DNA of 64,000 bases, taken from assembly GCF_000002985.6 (NCBI RefSeq), contig NC_003282.8, forward strand, positions 2,666,001 through 2,730,000, read 5' to 3'. The position numbers and the translations under genes are program-made. The notes beneath the pieces are model-generated. The model had not been told where the DNA came from. It did no database searches and saw nothing but the letters and a program-made list of their open reading frames with translations. Position 1 is the stretch's first letter. The number at the start of each line of letters is the position of its first letter. Positions 54,565 through 64,000 of the stretch are shown here, piece by piece. The DNA is from Caenorhabditis elegans (Eukaryota > Nematoda > Chromadorea > Rhabditida > Rhabditidae).

Positions 54565-57500
54565 TCAGTTGGTGGTGGGCAAGATTTTCACGGCGACGAC
54601 CGAATTGAGCACATTTGCATCCTTCAGAGTCTGTGATTCGTCTTCAAATGGTTTTGGAGGGTAGGCAGCCATCATTTGGAATGGAGCGTAGATCATATCT
54701 GGGCGGGCGCTGGAAAATCAAAATTTTTAAATTAAAAAAATTTGAGTTTTTTGAAAGAAAAAACTAGAAAAATGTAATTTTTTAATTTGAAAAATGTAAT
54801 TTTTTAATTTGAAAAATGTAATTTTTCTATCACTGTGTATATCAGAAAAATATTATTAAAAAATAATTATTCATTGGAAAATTTCGAATTTTTCAGGCTA
54901 AAAATGTGATTTTTAGATGATTTTTTTATTTTTTTAATTCGAAATTTTCTAAAAATCTACTTTTTCTAGTGAAAAATGAGAGTTTTTAATAGCTTTTTCC
55001 GGCTGAAAACTCACGTGCAAATGAATGTACGAACTGCTTCAAGTGTGTGAGAATGATTAAAAATACCGACGAGACGCTGATTGTTTGGCAGACGGATTTG
55101 GATCTGAAAATTTTGTTAAAATTAATCAAAATATCAGGAAAGAAGCCACAATTCGACTGAAAATCTATAATTAGAGCCTGAAATTTTTTTTTTTCGAAAA
55201 AGTAGATTTTTCTCCGTTTTTTTTGTGTTTAAAATCATATGAATTTTGTAGATTTTTATCGATTTTTTTTTGCCAATTTTTATTGATTTTTTGAAGGATT
55301 TTACGACCTTTTTGTGATATTTTTATTGATTTTTCACGTTTTTTTCAGGAAAAAAATCTGATTTTTTCCCAGAAAATGAGCGTCGGAGAGCAGAAAAGCG
55401 TCCTGATGGTGTGTTTAGGTACGGTTTTTAGGTGAAAAATAGGTGGCCGAGGTTTGGGTTTCTAGGCCAGCAATTTTTTATTTGGAAAATTGACGAAAAA
55501 ACGGTCAAATTTGCGCGAAAAAAATTGGTGGCCGACTTTTTAAAACAGTTAGGCCACCGATTTTTTTCGGGTTTCCCATCGAATAATTAGTAATTCAGCA
55601 CATTTTTGTGAAAAATTGGAAGAAAATAAAATTTTAAAAGTCGATGGCCGAACTTTTGAATTTCTAGGCCACCAACTGAGATGTTAGTCCTCCACAAACG
55701 TCTTCTTGCCATTTTGAATTGTGTCTAGCTATTTTCAAATGGGCTGGACTAACTTTTCACTTGATGGTCTAGAAATCCGAAAGTTCGGCCACCGATTTTT
55801 TTTCCCAATTTAAGCGAATTTTTGAATATTTTATTATCAGAATCATTTAATTTTAGAGTGTTTTTGAAGCTTATTTTATCCGATTTGAAATTTTTCAGAA
55901 ATAAACTGATTCTGGGATGTTTTTTCTAGTGTATAATTGATAACATATATTTAAAATTTAATTTTCAAAAGTTTGCAGTTGATTTTAGCCTAATTCTACT
56001 GAATTTTTTCTTTGATTTTTCTTTTTAAAACTGCCAATTTTAGCCGGTTTTCCTCCAAATTTCACAAATTTTCGCTCCAAAACCGTACAAACTCCGTACA
56101 TTTTCCACTGAAAAATCGATTTTTCCGATTTTTTCCGAGCAATTCAAGATTTTTCAGTGAAAAACTCGAAAAATATCATATTTCACAGGAAATATGGAGT
56201 TTTTCGCCAAAAAATGGCGAAAAAAATGTTTTTTGGTCAAATTTTTTTCCCCCACATTCCGTTAAAATTTCATATTTTTTACTGAAAAAAAATCCCATTT
56301 TTCCAACCAAATTTACATTACAGATGTCCCTGAAAGCGTGGCTGGGAATCGATAAAATCCAAAAGTTTGGCCAAATGGTCAAGGAGATTGGAGGTGTCAA
56401 AGCGGTGCTTAAGAAGCGTTATTTGTAAGTTTTCAGGTGGAAAAATGGCTGAAAATGCGAAGATAAACTATCAATAATGACCGGAAAAACATAAAAATTA
56501 AATGAAAAATCGGTGGCCGAACTTTTGGATTTCTAGGCCACCAAGTGAAAAATTAGTCCCCCAATTTTGTTTTGACATTCTGCGTGATAGGTCAGGTCAG
56601 TTTTGTGGGGGGGTCTAACTTTTCACCTGATGGCCTAGAAAATCGAAAAGTTCGGCCACCGATTTTTTTTTTCGATTTTTATGATTTTCAGGTAATTTTC
56701 GACCGTTTTTCTTCTAATTTATTGCATTTTCAGGTCAGTTTTGTGGGGGGACTGAATTACTAATTGCAGTTGATTTTAGCCTATTTCTACTGAATTTTTT
56801 CGTCCATTTTTCTTTTAGAACTGCCAATTTTAGCCGCAGTTTTCCTCCAAATTTCCAAAAATTTTCGCTGCTCCAAAACCGTAGTACAAACTCCGTACAT
56901 TAGTCGTTGGCTCATTCATATTGGTGCTCAGCTCCTTCTTAGCATCTTCCAGCTGTTTTGCCTCATTTTCAGCAGTATGATCCGGGTTATGATCAGTTGT
57001 TGCAGATGATGTCCCAGCAGTGGTGGCAGACGACGATGATTGTCCCAAAACTGTTGGGACAACATTTCCCAAACGGACTCCACTACCGCCGAATGGCTTC
57101 ATCTTCGGAGCAACGTACTCCTCGTGGTGGCGGTTCACTTTGAAATCGATTTCTTTTCCCGGATATTGTTGAACAAGTGATGGAGGGATTTCACTGAAAA
57201 AAAACAAAAAAAAAATAGAAAAATTAGTGAAAAATGGATTTTTTGGCACTTTTTTCGGTAAAAATTGGAGAATTTTCAATTTTTTTTTCGTGAAAATTCA
57301 TCACAATTGAGTTTTTTTTCAACGAAATTTGATTTTAAAATCGGTTAATTTGTAGAAAAATCGATTTTTTTGCTAAAAACTGAGGAAAATATTGGAAAAA
57401 TTTGAGTTTTTTGAAAAAATGGAAAAAAAGTTCCATTTTTTTTGGGATTTTTCTCGAAGAAATTGGAGAATTTTGAGCCAATTTCAACATTTTTTCGTGA

Positions 57501-59819
57501 AAATTCATCAAAATTGAGTTTTTCCAACGAAATTTGATTTTAAAATCTGCAAATTTGTAGGAAAATCGATTTTTTTGCTAAAAACTGAGGAAAATATTGG
57601 AAAATTTTGAATTTTTTTTAGTGGATAAAAATGCCTTTTCTGGAATTTTTCCGACAGAAATTGGAGAATTTTCATCATTTTTATGTGAAAATTCATAAAA
57701 ATTGAGTTTTTCCAACGAAAATTGTCATTTAAATCAGCTAATTCGTAGAAAAATCGATTTTTTTGCTAAAAAACTGATTAAAATATAGGTTTCCTCGGTT
57801 TCTTAACAATTTACAACTGAAACAATGCGTTTTTTGCGATAAAATGCTAAATTTTCAGGCAAAAAACCGAGATTTTCTCAATTTTTATGTGAAAATTGAT
57901 TAAAATTGGCATTTTTGCACAAATGTTGATATTAAAATCGCCGCCAAAAATCGTTGCAAAATCAAAATTTTTTTGGCGTTTGCTGAAAATAAAATTAAAA
58001 CTATATGAAAAACTCAAATTTTGGACTAAATTCTACATGAAAACAGCTTAAAAGTCCCAATTTTAAGTAGAATTTTGCATTTTCAACGATAAAATCATGA
58101 TTTTCCTGCCAAAAAACCGATTTTTATGTGTAAAAATTGATATTAAAACGGCTAAATCGCTAGAAAATCAATTTTTGGCTGAAAATTGGCATTTCACAAA
58201 AATTATTTTTGGGGAATTTTCAAATTTGCAGGGAGAAATATCGGAGATTTTTGGAGAAAAATTGGAAATTTCATGGTTTTCTGTAAAAAATTTTTTAATG
58301 TGAAAAAAAATGAATTTTTTGGCACTTTTCTTGAAGAAGTTCGAACATTTTTAAGCCATTTTCAACATTTTCTATGCTAAAAGTTATAAAAATTGAGTTT
58401 TTTTCAACGAAAATTGCTGTTAAAAGCGACTAATTTGTAGAAAAATCGATTTTTTGGCAAAATTTTGAATTTTTTGAAAAAAAAAGATAAAAATTCCATT
58501 TTCAGGAATTCTTCCGACAGAAATTGGAGAATTTTCATCATTTTTATGTGAAAATTCATAAAAGTTTTTTTAAACGAAATTTGATTTTAAAATCAGCAAA
58601 TTCGAAGAAAAGTCGATTTTTCTGCTAAAAACTGAGGAGAATAGTGGAAAAAATCGAAATGTGAACAATTTTCAAGAGAAAATCGCTGAAAATCAGCTTA
58701 AAACAGTGAAAAACATCAATTTTAAGCTAATAATGCCCAAAAATAACTTAAAAAATGCAATTTTCAGCTGAAATATTGCATTTTTAGCATCAAATTTTTA
58801 AATTTTCGGCCAAAAAATCGAGATTTTCTCATTTTTTAAGTGAAAATTAGTTTAAAATGAAGATTTTTCACATATTTTATTTGTTAAAATCAATAAAAAT
58901 CGTGGGAAAATCGATTTTTTTTTTGGCGAAAACTGGACAATTTCCAGGTAAAGTTTGCTGAAAATAGGATTACTATGAAAAAACTTTGAAAAACTCAAAT
59001 TTTGGACTAAATTCTACATGAAAACAGCTTAAAAGTCCCAATTTTAAGTAGAATTTTGCATTTTCAACGATAAAATCATGATTTTCCTGCCAAAAAACTG
59101 ATTTTTATGTGTTAAGAAAAAATCTTGTATTTTGTATTTTCAGTGAAAATTGGATCGAAAATCTTGATTTTCTCGTCAAAAAAATCCAATTTTCTCTCGA
59201 TTTTCTTCAAGAAATCCTCCATTTTCCGTCATTCCGTACCCTTTTCCGACGCTTTCCAAGAATTCAATAGTTCTGGGGTCCTGGCGAGACATTAACGGGC
59301 CGTCTTCGATCGATAAGCCGTCGGACCACAGGTGAAGCGTTAGGCTCTGCAAAAAAATATCGATTTTAAAGCAAATTCGCCGCGCAAAAAATGAGCAGAA
59401 ATCAATGATTTTCAGCTATTTCAGCAGCCCACCGCGGCTTACAATAGTTTCTCTCCCTGACGGGCGTCCTCTTGGAGCTTCTCCTCCCTCTGGCTGAACC
59501 ACTTCGGCGGCCTGAAGGATTCTCCGAATGTGGGCTTCACTATCCGGGCCTCGAGCAGCAGCTCCACGTGGTCCTTGAACTGCTTGTCCGCTGAAAAATC
59601 CAAGTTTTAAAAAATTTTAATTAAAAAATCTAGGAATTGCGGCTACCTTCCAGCGTAAAATTCCTGTGGGGCTCCTCTCTCGGCGGCATCGGCTCCTGAA
59701 TCGTCGCTGTCCGGCCCCCCATCGTCGTTGTTTCCAATGTCACGAAACGTGCGAATACTGCAAGTAATTTATCGATTTTTGAGGTTGAAAATCGCGGGCG
59801 ACACTCACTTTCTGCTCAT
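54565..59819 (-). CDS. ubxn-2: UBX-domain CDC-48 cofactor, p47 type (301 aa)
   Basis: Minus exons: 59819-59809, 59757-59647, 59590-59443, 59346-59240, 57193-56899, 55103-55015, 54709-54565. The first exon codes only MSR plus two bases. Order: a short acidic N-terminus (NNDDGGPDSDDSG), a Gly/Arg linker, a SEP domain (~91-175; LHLWSDGLSIEDGPL, IPPSLVQQYPGKEIDFKV, EEYVAP), a Ser/Thr linker, and a C-terminal UBX domain (~225-301; IQIRLPNNQRLVGIFNHSHT, SQTLKDANVLNSVVAVKIL). p47 proteins recruit CDC-48/p97 to ubiquitinated or membrane substrates. In C. elegans, UBXN-2 has been linked to centrosomal Aurora A. No UBA domain precedes the SEP domain, unlike mammalian p47. Two introns (55104-56898, 57194-59239) are enlarged by duplicated DNA. 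The symbol is from memory (Y94H6A.9). Confidence 0.95.
55137..55805 (+). pseudogene. Inverted partial copy of NDUFA12 3' end and LMW-PTP exon 1
   Basis: About 660 bp reproduces 50146-50810 in inverted orientation. It includes the last ~25 coding bases of NDUFA12 with stop (55142-55157), the intercistronic spacer, the trans-splice acceptor, LMW-PTP exon 1 intact from ATG (55377-55379) to its GTACGG donor (55420-55425), and the start of intron 1 with its GTGGCC repeats. It lies antisense within a ubxn-2 intron. Exon 1 matches the original over its whole length, so the copy is recent. Exons 2 and 3 are absent, so it cannot make the phosphatase. Confidence 0.85.
56130..56740 (+). pseudogene. Inverted partial copy of NDUFA12 exon 1 with flank
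   Basis: 56130-56460 reproduces 53700-54020 in inverted order. It includes the TACATTACAG acceptor and the whole of exon 1 (ATG at 56324, donor GTAAGTTTTC after 56424). Coding bases appear unchanged. The 5' flank differs by small indels (for example AAAATGGCGAAAAAAATG). Directly downstream, 56505-56735 is a same-orientation copy of the palindromic repeat 53481-53712, so the repeat has flipped relative to the exon. There are no further NDUFA12 exons. It sits antisense in the same ubxn-2 intron as the LMW-PTP copy. Confidence 0.85.
57240..59120. repeat. Direct repeats enlarging ubxn-2 intron 4
   Basis: A ~170-bp unit (GAAATTGGAGAATTTT, GTGAAAATTCATCAAAATTG, AACGAAATTTGATTTTAAAA, TTTGCTAAAAACTGAGGAAA) recurs at about 57263, 57460, 57655 and 58520, with a partial copy at 58345. 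A separate ~120-bp block at 58010-58130 is repeated almost exactly at 58990-59112 (TTGGACTAAATTCTACATGA, AACAGCTTAAAAGTCCCAAT). Intron 4 is thus a patchwork of segmental duplications. Confidence 0.8.
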
Positions 59820-60993
59820 TTTTTCCGGGGTTTTGTGGTGGAAAATTGAAGGTTTTCACTGTAAAAATATTAAATTTGAGAAAAAATGAGTGAAAAACAA
59901 AAAAAGAACGACGAAAAACCGATGGAAATAGGAAACAAAATAATAATGATAAAACGCGCCGAGAAACGCGCCAGCGCGTGCGGGAAGTGCGTCAGCAGCC
60001 GCTGTTGACGCAATTCTTGTCGGGGGCACGTTTCCAGCAGCGTCCAAATTCTGCGAATTGATAATAAATCAACAGTTTCTTTGGGGAAAAACTTAAAAAA
60101 CAATTGTGAACTGAAATTTTACCTGAAATCGAGGAAAAATTCTAATTTTTCTGAGAAATCACGTCTAAAAGTGGATTTTGATAATATATTTGAAATGTCT
60201 TTATTTTTAATATTCAAAATTTTACTCAAAAGCATCAAGAAACCATCAGATTGAAAAAAAATCCCACTGACTATGAGAAAAAAAAATTTAAAGTCGGTCC
60301 ATTGGCGCACTTCTCGTGCATCGCGTGGAAAATTGAGAAATTACCGAAAACGTTCAATTTACTGTTTTTCTTCATATTTTTTATAACATAAGCTTTGGTG
60401 GAAGATTACTTTTCAAATATACATCAATTTCCACTAGAAAAATGATGATAAATATACGAAATATGAGAAAAACTCAATTTTTAGATGTTTTTTTCTTTTT
60501 ATATCATCGCTTTTATTTTTGAACAAAAATCAAAAATCTTTTTTTTCCTTCACCTTACCCTCAAGTAGCTTTACAATTGATACGTAATTAAAAAGTTTGA
60601 AATCGATTTCAAACCCATGAAAACTGAAGGAAATTACTTTTCAACGGCAAAATTTTCCCACGCTCACGAGAAACGCGCAAGCCCCCTGTTGTTGGGTCAT
60701 TTCCACGTGAGGAGGCTGTGAGTCGTTGTTTTGAACGACAAGTTTTAAAAATCTGCAAATGGACTAATCAAAATTATTCTTGCATGCAGGTATTATACGG
60801 TAGCTTCATTCCTTTACACACATCATGATCAACCCAAGTTTCCGCAAATGTTCCGAAACTTTAGAGCCATCCTACTCCAAGTCAAGTAGGCTACGTGACA
60901 CAGGATACCGATTTATTCCTGTAGTTTCAAACCATCATTTGGTTTTTGAACTTAATTTGACAATTTCAAATTGCTCGGGAAACCACGGGATCC
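59820..60993. other. 5' flank of ubxn-2 and intergenic DNA
   Basis: 59950-60020 is GC-rich and carries GAGAAACGCGCCAGC (59961-59975), the 15-mer also found before the RSRC1-like gene, followed by GCGCGTGCGGGAAGTGCGTC. 60660-60690 holds a near copy. The likely promoter of ubxn-2 and its operon is 59940-60050. I see no gene at 60100-60990; a 106-codon frame at 60825 runs into a repeat arm. Confidence 0.5.
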
Positions 60994-61215
60994 TTCACTG
61001 CAACTTTTTCCTTACGAGGGACGAGGAAAAGTGGTTTCTAGGCCATGGCCGAGGGGCCGACAAGTTTCAGCGGCCATTTATCTTGCTTTGTTTTCCGCCT
61101 GTTTTCTTTCGTTTTTCACAGCTTTTTCCCGTTTTTTCTTATTAAAACTGATAAATAAATACTTTTTGCAGATGCTAAAACAATTTCCAAGTAAAAAATT
61201 ATTGTTGTGTATTGA
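60994..61215 (+). repeat. Single arm of the 34-kb foldback element
   Basis: About 195 bp matches the arms at 33943-34137 and 34384-34576 with a few changes (CTCACGAGG has become CTTACGAGG). It extends further, through CAATTTCCAAGT, as the right arm there does. No inverted partner is present, so this is a solo arm or truncated copy. Confidence 0.8.
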
Positions 61216-62116
61216 GCGAGTGACAAGGAGAGAAGAAGTTTATTACAAGAGAGTGTAAGAAGTAATGAATTATAAAGAGAGGTCGCTTACGCGATAAGTT
61301 CATGATGACCGAAAGGTCACGTCTGTATAAAGTTCCAACCTCCGCCTGCCTCTCGCCACAACCCGCTTCTTATGCTAACTAGTGATTTGATATTTATCAA
61401 ATTTATAGAAATGAGAAAATTATATAATAAATTTGTAAATTCACGTAAAAATGCAAACAATGAGCAGGAAGGCTGGCGGGCAGGTCCCTGAAAACGCGCT
61501 TGCCTACCATGGAAGTTGTTTCCTATTGTGACCTACATCTTTCCCGCTTGCTCTGTTGTCCTCTATCCCTCTATAAAAATCAGGTGATTGTGAATTAGAG
61601 TTTTCTACTACTTGTCTACTACAATCTTCATAAAACAAAACGGAATAGATGTTAAACATATTTATTCAAATCGGAAGAAATTTAGAATGTAAAATTGTTA
61701 GATACAATTGAATGGTATTTAGGGGGAATGAGTCTCGGCTCAAAATTCATAACTATTTTGTTGCATAACGATTGATTTGACAACGTGAGAACGTATATAA
61801 TCAACCACGATGTAATAATCTTTTATTTTACTGTAATTTCAAAATTCTCGAATCACCAAATGTTCCAAGAAACTTCCCCCAGGAGACATCTCACAAAAAC
61901 ACGAAGCATTATTGTTTTCGAATCTCTAACTGTAATCTTACATTTTATTCCGAGTTGATAGTGAGTAAATTTTACCCATCAAACTCAGATAAAAACCTGC
62001 AAAGAAGTAAAATCAGTAGAGTTTTTTTGATTATCATAAAAGATAAAATCTGTGCTGCCAGCTGAACGAAATTGCCGAATAGTATACATTTTCGCAATTT
62101 CCAATCTATCAATATA
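61216..62116. other. Intergenic DNA with purine- and GC-rich patches
   Basis: 61220-61380 has AGGAGAGAAGAAG, a GACCGAAAGGTCACG hairpin-like motif (GACC/GGTC) and CTCCGCCTGCCTCTCGCC. 61465-61510 has GGCTGGCGGGCAGGTCCC and GCGCTTGCCTACC, probably another dispersed element. CTATAAAAATC at about 61571 could be a plus-strand TATA box. No exon was recognised. Confidence 0.4.
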
Positions 62117-63075
62117 CAGGGTGCGCCAAAAGTATGGTAACACGTGAAGCGCTCTTTTACATGAGCTTTTCGCGCGACTGCCACTTCATACATACAATTT
62201 TCTATAGAATACTGATAGCTGAATAAATTTCCTTCAATTTGACCTAAAATTTGTAATGTTTCCCAATAAGGTGTAACCTTTATCACCTCGGCAATTTGAC
62301 GAACCCTTTCGGCAAAACAAAAAAAAAGTTTTGGCACGCGGCACTTCCCACACAAACGCACATCCCACGCACGCCAATAATTTTCAGATCTATGATTTTT
62401 ATGTTAAATTCAAAGTTAAAGAAGTGAAGAAGCGTTTTTAATTGTTTTTGTAGTATTTGAAAATTTTCTGTATCGACACTGGCGCCTAGAAAAAACCTTT
62501 GAATATTTCATGAATTCAACTTTGCGAAAATTACTCAGTTTTTTTTGTCTTCACAAGGTGTAACGACCCACAAAATCATCCGAGCTTAATCTTCTATTAA
62601 AATTCTTGAAAGTCAGATCAAAACGTTCCCCGAAAAATACTAAAATGAGTTTTCCTGCATACTGCTGCCGCCGCTCACATCTATCTTTCTGGCGACTGTG
62701 TCATTCAAGGCTTCTATGTCATTCAAACTACTGCCACAGTCATACCATGACAGAACTTTTTTGGATTTTTGTTTTCAAAGAATCTCTAGACCAAGAGCAT
62801 TCTTTGAACTATAAAAACTTGTAAGATACTTGATGGGTTCCTCGAAAAAAAAAAAGTAAAAATCCCGCAGAATGCCGACTTGCGTGCCATCAAGAACGTG
62901 ATCTCAAAAGTTCGGAAAGCCTGCAGCGATGCGGTTAGGGAAATTTTAAAAATTTTAAACGTTAATCTGGTCAGTATTTCATGGAGATCAAAATTTATAC
63001 AAATTGATGTAATAACTCTCGCCACACGTGAAGTTACAGAGCTGCAAACGTGTTACCATACTTATGGCGCAGAAG
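62117..63075. mobile_element. Mariner/Tc-like element remnant
   Basis: The left end at 62117 is CAGGGTGCGCCAAAAGTATGG TAACACGTG, preceded by TA. The right end at about 63048-63070 is the inverted CGTGTTACCATACTTATGGCGCA, with the last bases (CCCTG) lost. CAGGGTG ends next to TA are typical of the IS630/Tc1/mariner superfamily. Inside on the plus strand, 62870-63020 could encode ADLRAIKNVISKVRKACSD, reminiscent of the C-terminal helix of such transposases. No full transposase frame survives. At 960 bp it is a decayed or internally deleted copy. Confidence 0.6.
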
Positions 63076-63100
63076 AAAAATCAATCAACAATAACTTTAT

Positions 63101-63385
63101 TTAGGATACACCTGCAAATATCCAAAACGATTTACGATCATAGTTTTTTCCCAAAAAAGTCTTTTCGAAAAATCCCTCAATCAAGGCGCCGGGTCTTTTT
63201 GAATACTCATTTAAGTACCAGTTCACCGGTCCGAAAAAGATAGTAGTGTTGCGCCGAATGATCAACACAAGTCCACATTCATCGCCGAACCGTTCGCAAA
63301 GCTTTTCCGCATAATCTCCTGGAGATTCTTCGAAGGATGCTCGATGCAACACCTCCACAGTCGTAGTAAGTACAGTGTACCGCAT
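63101..63385 (-). CDS. Small protein of unknown family, copy A (94 aa)
   Basis: A single-exon frame with ATG at 63385 and TAA at 63103-63101. AATAAA overlaps the stop (minus TAAATAAAG), a credible poly(A) signal, though it would leave almost no 3' UTR. The centre, CERFGDECGLVLIIRR, is clearly related to ETFGAECGFVGIIRK in the plus-strand copy at 63532-63790, and both end with an aromatic stretch and AGVS/AGVR. The two are head to head. I see no signal peptide and do not recognise the family. It ends 26 bp from the mariner-like element. It may be a real young gene or a fragment of a longer family member. Confidence 0.45.
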   Translation of the reverse strand: MRYTVLTTTVEVLHRASFEESPGDYAEKLCERFGDECGLVLIIRRNTTIFFGPVNWYLNEYSKRPGALIEGFFEKTFLGKNYDRKSFWIFAGVS

Positions 63386-63531
63386 TTTCTATATTAGTCG
63401 CCACTACCATACTTTTATAATGTGTTTAACTGAAGACAATTAATGTTAATGTTAATGCAATATGAACTAATACGGAAAATACGGTATTTATTTAAAGAAA
63501 ACACCATTAATTAATTTAAATCAATATTCAG
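63386..63531. promoter_or_regulatory. Putative bidirectional spacer between two paralogues
   Basis: 146 bp separate the divergent copies A and B. It holds a GTTAATGTTAATGTTAATGC-like triple TTAATG repeat (63439-63458), but I see no recognisable TATA box. Its role as a shared promoter is only inferred from the arrangement. Confidence 0.25.
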
Positions 63532-63790
63532 CATTCATGACCTTCGTGAGTACGTGCGTGGTCTTCGCGAAACGTTCGGCGCCGAATGTGGCTTTGTGGG
63601 GATTATTCGAAAACATAGAAACATTCGCAAACGTTGGGTAAACTGTGACCCAGACGATTATCCCAGAGGACCCGGTGACTGTATTGAGAGATGTTTCAAG
63701 GGCAATGGTTCTGACTTTTTTTTTGGTAGTGGCGACTTTTTTCAGTACTGGTACGGTCAAAAGTTTGAGATAATTGCTGGTGTTCGATGA
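63532..63790 (+). CDS. Small protein of unknown family, copy B (3' exon or fragment)
   Basis: The frame opens at 63515, follows an acceptor-like ATATTCAG ending at 63531, and ends TGA at 63788-63790. AATAAA at 63823-63828 fits as the poly(A) signal. The encoded peptide contains REYVRGLRETFGAECGFVGI, then a Pro/Gly/Asp stretch (DPDDYPRGPGDCIERCF) and an aromatic end. It is related to copy A over about 75 residues. No ATG lies in frame within this exon, and I could not find an upstream exon, so it may be the last exon of a gene whose start I cannot see, or a 5'-truncated pseudogene. Confidence 0.4.
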
Positions 63791-64000
63791 ATATTTGTAG
63801 TTTTTATTCAAAACCGTTCCATTGTAATAAAAACTACGACATTTTATCTTTTTGCGATTTCTTTTTTTTTAAATAAATATTTTATCTAATACCTTCAAGG
63901 AAAACTAATGTATCTTTTACATGTTTTTTGTGAATAAATCTTTTCTTTCTTTTAAAATCTTTTAAAAAAATCAGAATTTATAGTTTAGTTCTTTAGTTCG
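63791..64000. other. 3' flank at window end
   Basis: AT-rich DNA after copy B; beyond its poly(A) signal I see no feature before the window ends. Confidence 0.5.

Noticed and set aside
56012..56428. 138-codon frame ending in the NDUFA12 N-terminus
   Set aside because: Only the last 33 codons are a copied exon; the rest is translated intron-like DNA. It is a partial duplicate, not a gene.
62880..63104. Transposase gene
   Set aside because: Only a short C-terminal-like stretch remains inside the mariner-like element; no catalytic D-D-D/E frame is present.
1..64000. tRNA, rRNA, snRNA or CRISPR arrays
   Set aside because: I looked for tRNA boxes, spaced direct repeats and known small-RNA signatures and found none I could support.

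Overview
The window is nuclear DNA of a Caenorhabditis nematode. Introns are short to medium and AT-rich, with TTTCAG 3' splice sites. Several start codons lie just after an acceptor-like site, as expected for spliced-leader trans-splicing. The gene order is glutathione peroxidase, DDX54-type helicase, UBE2H-type E2, low-molecular-weight PTP, NDUFA12 and p47/UBXN2. From memory this matches C. elegans chromosome IV clone Y94H6A (genes .4 to .9); I could not check this against a database. No bacterial, viral or CRISPR features were seen.

Layout. 1-6127: upstream DNA and a 12-exon plus-strand gene of unknown function. 7073-8734: secreted-type glutathione peroxidase (minus). 10553-12071: small RSRC1/SRrp53-like protein (plus). 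14174-22766: three-finger EGR-like C2H2 factor (minus). 23031-37970: 15-exon DDX54/Dbp10-type DEAD-box helicase (minus). 38916-41231: UBC-8/UBE2H (minus). 44121-44666: unrecognised single-exon gene (minus). 46014-59819: four minus-strand genes, PTRHD1-like, LMW-PTP, NDUFA12 and UBXN-2. 61-64 kb: mariner-like remnant and two small head-to-head paralogues of unknown family.

Genes working together. Spacing suggests polycistronic transcription. LMW-PTP starts 214 bp after the NDUFA12 stop. The zinc-finger gene's first acceptor lies about 220 bp after the DDX54 stop. The DDX54 acceptor lies about 330 bp after a poly(A) signal that fits UBC-8. Candidate operons are UBC-8 > DDX54 > zinc finger and (UBXN-2 >) NDUFA12 > LMW-PTP (> PTRHD1-like). 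The products are housekeeping proteins: ubiquitin conjugation, ribosome biogenesis, CDC-48 adaptor, complex I and tRNA/peptidyl metabolism.

Most of the window is intron and repeat. The striking features are long near-perfect inverted repeats within introns (20.8-21.8, 26.0-26.6, 30.1-30.7, 33.0-33.6, 33.9-34.6 and 35.0-35.7 kb). A ~165-bp palindromic repeat family occurs in about 35 copies between 38 and 57 kb. A UBXN-2 intron carries inverted partial copies of the downstream NDUFA12 and LMW-PTP genes. There is also a TTAGGC-containing 21-bp minisatellite. All exon models were read by eye from splice signals, reading-frame continuity and family resemblance.
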